From positions 1 to 18,188 of the forward strand of contig NZ_CAKVMR010000043.1 of NCBI RefSeq assembly GCF_934772795.1: a stretch of 18,188 nucleotides of DNA, read 5' to 3'. This document shows, one piece after another, positions 13,739 to 18,188 of this stretch; position 1 is the first letter of the stretch; the number at the start of each line of letters is the position of its first letter. This DNA is from an uncultured Holdemanella sp. (GTDB lineage Bacteria; Bacillota_I; Bacilli_A; Erysipelotrichales; Erysipelotrichaceae). The notes beneath the pieces were generated by a model. That model saw only the letters and a list, made by a program, of their open reading frames with translations. It was not told the origin of the DNA and ran no database searches. The position numbers and the translations under genes are program-made.

Positions 13739-14905
13739 GTGAAAAGAGCTAAAAGAATGGATGTATTTCAATCTTCTATATTTACAGAATTGAAAAATAT
13801 GAAGCTAGATTATACGCAAAGAACAGGGAATGAAACAATAGATTTTTCAGTTGGATCGCCAAATATTGCGCCTGAACCATCTATTATGAAGGTGCTACAA
13901 GAATCGATTATGGTTCCAGAAAACTATAAGTATGCAATCAATGAATTACCTGAAATGAAATCTGCCATTCATGACTGGTATAAAAACCGTTATCATGTAG
14001 AACTTACAAATGATGAAATGATTTGTCTACAAGGATCTCAAGAAGCTTTAAGCACTTTGTTTCTAGCTATGTGTGATCCAGGTGATATTGTATTAGTACC
14101 GGATCCTTATTATCCAATTTTTAGTGATGGACCAAAGATTGCAGGGGCTAAAGTAGAATATATGCCTTTGTTGCAAGAAAATAACTATGTCATTCAATTG
14201 GATCAAATCGATGAAGAAATCGCGAAAAAAGCGAAGATGATGATTGTATCCTATCCAAACAATCCAACTTGTGCTGTTGCACCAGATTCATTCTATGAAG
14301 AGTTGATTCAATTTGCGAAAAAATACGATATTGTTGTATTGCACGATAATGCATATAGTGAACTTGTATTTGATGGTAAAGTAGGAAAGAGTTTCTTATC
14401 TTTTGAAGGAGCCAAAGATGTAGGGATTGAATTGAATTCCTTCTCGAAAACATATGGAATGGCCGGTGCAAGACTAGGTGTGTGTGTTGGTAATAAAGAT
14501 GTAATTGAGTGTTACAATACGTTGAAATCAAATATGGATTATGGAATCTTCTTGCCTATACAATATGCAGGTATTGAAGCACTAAGACATGGAGGCGCAA
14601 GCATTCATTCAACTTGTCAGGCTTATCAAGATCGAAGAGATGCTCTATGTGAAGCATTTGATGCGGTAGGATGGCATATTGATAAGAGTCCTGCCACAAT
14701 GTTTTCATGGGCAAGAATTCCAGACCAATATGAAGATTCATATGCCTTCACAAGAGATTTGATGGAAAAAACAGGTGTTGTCGTTACGCCAGGCCAGGCT
14801 TTTGGTGTTCATGGTACAAGATATGTGCGTTTAGCTCTTGTTCAAGATATTGAGGATATCCAAAAAGCAGCGGAAAGAATTAAAAAATCTGAAATTTTTA
14901 AATAA
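13739..14905 (+). CDS. PLP-dependent aminotransferase, class I/II
   Basis: A fold-type I aminotransferase of 388 residues. The PLP-binding lysine is Lys237 in NSFSKTYGMAGARLG. Other class I/II motifs are VGSPNIAPEP near the N-terminus, LQGSQEALSTLFLAMCDPGDIVLVPDPYYP (cofactor phosphate and ring binding), SYPNNPTCAV, HDNAYSELVFDG with its Asp and Tyr, and a late RYVRLALV holding the carboxylate-binding Arg. The sequence style is like LL-diaminopimelate or alanine/aspartate aminotransferases, but the substrate cannot be fixed, so I give no symbol. I chose GTG 13739 because AGAGAGG (13723-13729) is 9 bases upstream and the promoter lies at 13674-13702; an upstream ATG in frame at 13622 would add about 39 unrelated residues. 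It is a single-gene unit. Confidence 0.88.
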   Translation: MKRAKRMDVFQSSIFTELKNMKLDYTQRTGNETIDFSVGSPNIAPEPSIMKVLQESIMVPENYKYAINELPEMKSAIHDWYKNRYHVELTNDEMICLQGSQEALSTLFLAMCDPGDIVLVPDPYYPIFSDGPKIAGAKVEYMPLLQENNYVIQLDQIDEEIAKKAKMMIVSYPNNPTCAVAPDSFYEELIQFAKKYDIVVLHDNAYSELVFDGKVGKSFLSFEGAKDVGIELNSFSKTYGMAGARLGVCVGNKDVIECYNTLKSNMDYGIFLPIQYAGIEALRHGGASIHSTCQAYQDRRDALCEAFDAVGWHIDKSPATMFSWARIPDQYEDSYAFTRDLMEKTGVVVTPGQAFGVHGTRYVRLALVQDIEDIQKAAERIKKSEIFK

Positions 14906-14930
14906 AGTGCAAAAATTTGCACTTTTTTTT
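14905..14930 (+). terminator. Intrinsic terminator after the aminotransferase
   Basis: AAGTGCAA (14905-14912) pairs with TTGCACTT (14917-14924) around AAAT, followed by six more Ts to 14930. The stem begins at the last base of the stop codon. The comFA ATG is only 14 bases beyond the T run. Confidence 0.9.
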
Positions 14931-14943
14931 CGTATAAGAGTAT

Positions 14944-16111
14944 ATGAAGTGTAATCGATGTCAAAATGAAGACCCTAAATTGTTTGCGTATGATCATGGA
15001 GTTTATTATTGTCGTAAATGCATTGATTTTTCTAGGTTGGAGGTTAATGAAAAAATAAATCCGGTTAAATTGAAGCATAGAACGTGGAAGGGAAAACCTA
15101 AACTTGATTATGAACTCACTGCTTCGCAAAAGTCTGCAAGTCATGATGTGTATCAATATTTAAGTAAAGGAAAAGACGTAATACTTTACGCCAGTACAGG
15201 TGCCAGGCAAAACAGAAATTTGTTTTGAAAGTATCTGTGGATATTTAGCTCAAGGAAAAAAAGTAGGGTTTGCGATTAGTCGAAGACAGGTTGTTCTTGA
15301 AATCGCAAATCGTTTGCGGATAGCGTTTCCTGAATTAAGCGTATGTGAAGTTGCTCAAGGATTTACCCAAGTTACAGATGCAGACCTTATTGTATGTACG
15401 ACACACCAGTTATATCGCTATCCATATGCCTTTGATTTATTGATTTTAGATGAGCTGGATGCCTTTCCTTTTGTGGGGAATGAAGTGTTACAGGCCATTG
15501 CGAATCAGGCGTGTATTGGTCAAAAATTAATGTTGAGTGCAACACCAGATAAAGAGAGTATGGAACTTGTGAAACAAAAGAAAATAGAGCTTGTGTGTTT
15601 GTTTGAAAGGCCACATAAACATCCGTTGATTGTACCTAAAGTGATACAGGTATCTATTTTTATTCAAGTATGGATCGTGATTTATTTGTGCATAAAATTT
15701 CAAAAAGAGGGGAAACAAACATTGGTTTTTGTACCTCGAAAAAATGATGGAAAGTGGATGAAGATGATTCTAAATGTATTTGTGAAGACAGATTTTATTC
15801 ATTCTTCCACACAAAATAAAGATGAAATTTTAGATTGCTTTCGCAATAAAGAATTGAGTGCTTTAGTTTGTACCACACTATTAGAAAGAGGAATCACGAT
15901 TCCAAGCGTTCAAGTTGTTGTTTTTAAAGGAGATCATTCCGTTTTTACTACGGCCAGTCTTATTCAGATCTTTGGGCGTGTGGGACGAAGTTTTAAAGAT
16001 CCAGAGGGAAAGGGTGTGTGTTTATGTCAAGCTTCAAGCGAATCTATCAAAGATTGTGTGAGTCAAATAACGAAGATGAACGATACTGTTTATGTTGCCA
16101 CAAAAAAATGA
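14944..16111 (+). pseudogene. comFA: comFA, late competence DNA helicase/translocase, with a +1 frameshift in Walker A
   Basis: ComFA is a DEAD-box-like ATPase that helps pull single-stranded DNA into the cell during transformation. The first frame (14944 to TGA 15226-15228) carries the N-terminal four-cysteine zinc motif (Cys3, Cys6, Cys23, Cys26) and runs into the P-loop as STGA, then goes out of frame (RQNRNLF, stop). The +1 frame continues with PGKTEICFE and all later motifs: LDELDAFPF (motif II), LSATP (motif III), TTLLERGITIP and FGRVGRS (motif VI), to TAA-type stop TGA at 16109-16111. Removing one base within 15203-15205 restores GAGKTE and one frame of about 388 codons. No other lesion is visible, so this is a recent mutation, a sequencing error or a recoding site. 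The start at 14944 has no good ribosome binding site. The gene overlaps comFC. Confidence 0.82.
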
Positions 16112-16719
16112 GTGAAATTCGCAATTTTGAGATTTTCTTTTATAATGACCTTTTGATATGTCCAGATTGTTCAAAGAATTTTAAGATACATAAACAAGTC
16201 TATAATATAGATGGTGTCCCTTTATATGTTCTCTATGAGTATGATGAGTTTTTAGAAAGGTTGTTTTTTCAGTATAAGGAACAAAGGGATGTTGTATTAA
16301 AAGATATTTTTTTGTGTGAACATTCATATTTAAAGAAGACCTTTAAAAAATATTGTGTCTGTACTTTATGCAGTAGTGATGCGAAACGTATGGAAAGAGG
16401 GTTTGAACCGGCAATTGATATGTATTCGTCGTTAGATGTTTCTGTTCATTCTCCTTTCTATAAAAAGAAGGATATAAAGCAGTCTTCAGCTACAAAAGTG
16501 CAAAGATCACAAATCAAGGATGTGCTAGGCTTGAAACAATTGTATCCATTGCCTAAAAAGAAAATACTGTTGGTGGATGATGTTTGTACAACGGGAAGTA
16601 CACTAATGGCCGCAAAGCAGTTGATTCATCCTGACTGTATGTTTGTTTTAGCGGCACATCCACTTTGGATTGCGGCAAATCAAGAAAACATAGTGGTCAA
16701 ATCAAAGGGGTTTTGGTAA
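16024..16719 (+). CDS. comFC: ComFC family protein (competence, phosphoribosyltransferase fold)
   Basis: ComFC works with ComFA in natural transformation, at the cytosolic side of DNA uptake. This 231-residue version has the N-terminal zinc motif Cys22/Cys25 and Cys46/Cys49, the internal MERGFEPA segment (the family's RERGFNQA), an RSQIKDVLGL stretch and the PRPP-binding loop LLVDDVCTTGST at 182-193. It ends in a short tail (KSKGFW). ATG 16024 is preceded by AAAGGG (16009-16014) at 9 bases; a GTG two codons upstream sits too close to that site, and the ATG at 16108 that overlaps the comFA stop would cut off the first cysteine pair. With this start the gene overlaps comFA by 88 bases in another frame, so about 28 codons are read in two frames. 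Confidence 0.88.
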   Translation: MSSFKRIYQRLCESNNEDERYCLCCHKKMSEIRNFEIFFYNDLLICPDCSKNFKIHKQVYNIDGVPLYVLYEYDEFLERLFFQYKEQRDVVLKDIFLCEHSYLKKTFKKYCVCTLCSSDAKRMERGFEPAIDMYSSLDVSVHSPFYKKKDIKQSSATKVQRSQIKDVLGLKQLYPLPKKKILLVDDVCTTGSTLMAAKQLIHPDCMFVLAAHPLWIAANQENIVVKSKGFW

Positions 16720-16746
16720 AATAGTCTAGAAGGGGCGATAGAAACT

Positions 16747-18096
16747 ATGGATAAGAAAAGAAAGAATGAGAATGATGAGATTTCTCAATTACTAGATTCA
16801 TTTCAAACAAACGAGGAAGATACATTAGAACAAAAAATGGATCAATTCACAAAGAATCAAACTCGTAGTCGAGTAGAAAAACATAAACCTGAACCGGAAA
16901 TTCCATTTCAAACAAAAAAAGTGGAACCTTCACTAGGAGATACGTTTGTGGTTGGGTCGAAAGATTTAAATGAGCCTAAAGAAGATCTTTCTGCAACACG
17001 TACAGTAATGTGGAATGCAGATGATTTAAAACAGGAAGCAGATTCTACAAATCAAACTGTTGTGATTGATGATGATGAAATTCAGTCCTTGTTGGAGGAG
17101 GGTAAGGGTCCTCAACTAAAAAGAGAAGTTATCAACAAGAAAAAAGAGCCAAGCCAAAAGAAATCAGCACCAAAAAAGAGCCATTCTAAAACTGGAATGT
17201 ATGTTGCCTTAGGTGTTGTGGGTGTATTGTTGGTTTCATTATTGATATTTGGTGGTATGAAACTAATGACTGGTGGATTGTCTGGTTCCGATGAAAAAAC
17301 ATCAGAAGTTCAAAAGAAGAATTATCAGGAATTATTAGATTTTGCGAATAACTATGATTCTTTATCTTCAAGTGATCAAAAGGAAATTGTTAATCTTGAA
17401 AGTAAATATAACAGTTTAACGCGTAAACAAAGAGAGAAGATTGATGAAATCTTAGAAAAGGCTACAGGCAAAAACTTTAATGAATTGCTTGCGAGCGCAA
17501 ATAAGAAAACAAGTACAAAGAAAGACAACAACAACACTGAAATTGCTGAAAAGAAGGCACAGTTGAAACAAAAGATCAATGATCTTAAAAAGCAGTTGTT
17601 GAGTGCACAATCCGAATTAGAAAATGCACAAAAGGCACAATCGGATGCGCAAAGTGATGTGGATTCGTTACAGGCACAGATTGATTCTGCAGGTAGTGGT
17701 GTAAGTGATGCTCAAAGTGCTGTGATCAGCGCACAAGCTGATTATGACAATGCGCAAAGCGCACTACAGGCATGCGAGAATCGTCGTAGTGAATTGGAAC
17801 AAATTCCAAACAGTGAATTAACACAAGATCAATATACTGAGTTACAGCAGTTGTATGCTGAACATCAGGGATTGGTTGATAATGTAAATACAACAAAGTC
17901 GGCATTGGCTGATGCAAAATCGGCATTAAGTGCTGCACAAAAGAATTCAGATACTTCTTCTTTAGAAAATAAGTTGAAATCTGCAAAGACTAAATTAGAT
18001 GGTGCAAATTCAGATGTAACGGATGCACAATCAAAAGTGGATTCTTTGAATTCTCAAATTACGGATTATCAAAATCAATTGAATCAATTAGATTAG
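16747..18096 (+). CDS. Bitopic membrane protein with extracellular coiled coil (unknown function)
   Basis: I do not recognise this 449-residue protein. Residues 1-149 are very polar, acidic then Lys-rich, and probably cytoplasmic. One membrane helix lies at about 150-171 (GMYVALGVVGVLLVSLLIFGG), preceded by a strongly basic stretch (KKKEPSQKKSAPKKSHSK), which predicts N-in, C-out topology with no cleavable signal and no LPXTG anchor. Residues 185-258 form a charged helical domain, then two long alanine/glutamine/serine-rich coiled coils at about 264-350 and 361-449, joined by a short break (QIPNSELTQ). The cytoplasmic part has a repeated motif: DEISQLLDSF at 10-19 and DEIQSLLEEG at 110-119. 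ATG 16747 follows AGAAGGGG at about 11 bases. It lies 27 bases after comFC, so it could be cotranscribed with the competence genes. A cell-surface, wall-binding or division-related role is possible but unproven. Confidence 0.8.
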   Translation: MDKKRKNENDEISQLLDSFQTNEEDTLEQKMDQFTKNQTRSRVEKHKPEPEIPFQTKKVEPSLGDTFVVGSKDLNEPKEDLSATRTVMWNADDLKQEADSTNQTVVIDDDEIQSLLEEGKGPQLKREVINKKKEPSQKKSAPKKSHSKTGMYVALGVVGVLLVSLLIFGGMKLMTGGLSGSDEKTSEVQKKNYQELLDFANNYDSLSSSDQKEIVNLESKYNSLTRKQREKIDEILEKATGKNFNELLASANKKTSTKKDNNNTEIAEKKAQLKQKINDLKKQLLSAQSELENAQKAQSDAQSDVDSLQAQIDSAGSGVSDAQSAVISAQADYDNAQSALQACENRRSELEQIPNSELTQDQYTELQQLYAEHQGLVDNVNTTKSALADAKSALSAAQKNSDTSSLENKLKSAKTKLDGANSDVTDAQSKVDSLNSQITDYQNQLNQLD

Positions 18097-18121
18097 ACAA
18101 TACAAAATGTATTGTCTTTTT
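18095..18121 (+). terminator. Intrinsic terminator after the coiled-coil gene
   Basis: AGACAATACA (18095-18104) pairs perfectly with TGTATTGTCT (18108-18117) around AAA, ending in five Ts (18117-18121). The stem starts within the stop codon. Confidence 0.9.
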
Positions 18122-18140
18122 GTACGACAGGCAGTCGTGC
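18122..18140. repeat. Short inverted repeat between two terminators
   Basis: GTACGAC (18122-18128) pairs with GTCGTGC (18134-18140), 7 bp with one G-U, around AGGCA. It has no T-tract. It is the middle one of three back-to-back hairpins. Confidence 0.5.
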
Positions 18141-18144
18141 TTAT

Positions 18145-18185
18145 AGTTGATAATCCAAATCAGTGATTATCAACTGTTTTATTTT
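18145..18185 (+). terminator. Second intrinsic terminator at the window end
   Basis: AGTTGATAATC (18145-18155) pairs perfectly over 11 bp with GATTATCAACT (18165-18175) around a 9-base loop, then G and the T-rich tail GTTTTATTTT to 18185. It could back up the first terminator. On the minus strand its tail is poor in T. Confidence 0.75.
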
Positions 18186-18188
18186 AGA

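Noticed and set aside
14917..14946. Promoter for comFA made from TTGCAC and TATATG
   Set aside because: The -10 box would overlap the ATG, so the RNA would start inside the coding region; the hexamer also matches poorly.
15200..15228. GTG 15200 as an independent start of a short ComFA
   Set aside because: No Shine-Dalgarno sequence is present and it would begin in the middle of the Walker A loop. It is the continuation of the frameshifted gene.
17376..17986. Minus-strand open frames opposite the coiled-coil gene
   Set aside because: They have no ribosome binding sites or recognisable domains and mirror the biased codons of the + strand gene.

Overview
This window looks like chromosomal DNA of a low-GC Gram-positive bacterium (Bacillota). 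AT-rich codons, strong AGGAGG ribosome binding sites, a glmS ribozyme, a comF locus and an rsmG-parA-parB block all point that way. A relative of the Erysipelotrichia is my best guess, but that is inference, not something the sequence proves. There are no insertion sequences, phage genes, tRNAs, rRNAs or CRISPR arrays. Nearly all genes are on the + strand.

Layout: (1) 1-2458, the rsmG-parA-parB operon, typical of the oriC neighbourhood, closed by an intrinsic terminator that overlaps the parB stop codon. (2) 2457-4491, glmS with its own consensus promoter, a complete glmS ribozyme, and a hairpin plus T-tract that contains the glmS ribosome binding site. (3) 4492-5092, a minus-strand DUF5662-type gene facing glmS with no gap, then a strong hairpin terminator. 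(4) 5093-11512, a large regulatory region and a complete oligopeptide ABC transporter operon, oppA-oppB-oppC-oppD-oppF, ending in a translationally coupled 63-residue membrane protein and a terminator. (5) 11524-13218, an M3-family oligoendopeptidase, which fits as the enzyme that cleaves imported peptides. (6) 13228-14930, two single-gene units, rpmE (ribosomal protein L31) and a PLP-dependent aminotransferase, each with its own promoter and terminator. (7) 14944-18185, the late competence genes comFA and comFC, then a bitopic coiled-coil membrane protein and a run of three hairpins. comFA is interrupted by a +1 frameshift exactly in its Walker A loop.

The genes are mostly housekeeping: ribosome methylation, chromosome segregation, amino-sugar synthesis for the cell wall, peptide uptake and breakdown, amino-acid metabolism and DNA uptake. 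The most interesting signal is regulatory. In the glmS leader, a 5' strand upstream of the ribozyme cleavage site can pair with the same bases that otherwise build a terminator-like hairpin over the ribosome binding site. Self-cleavage would remove that 5' strand, so the ribozyme could act as the switch of an attenuator. This is a hypothesis from base pairing read by eye. The next most notable items are the comFA frameshift, the small membrane protein coupled to oppF, and the membrane protein after comFC with a repeated cytoplasmic motif.
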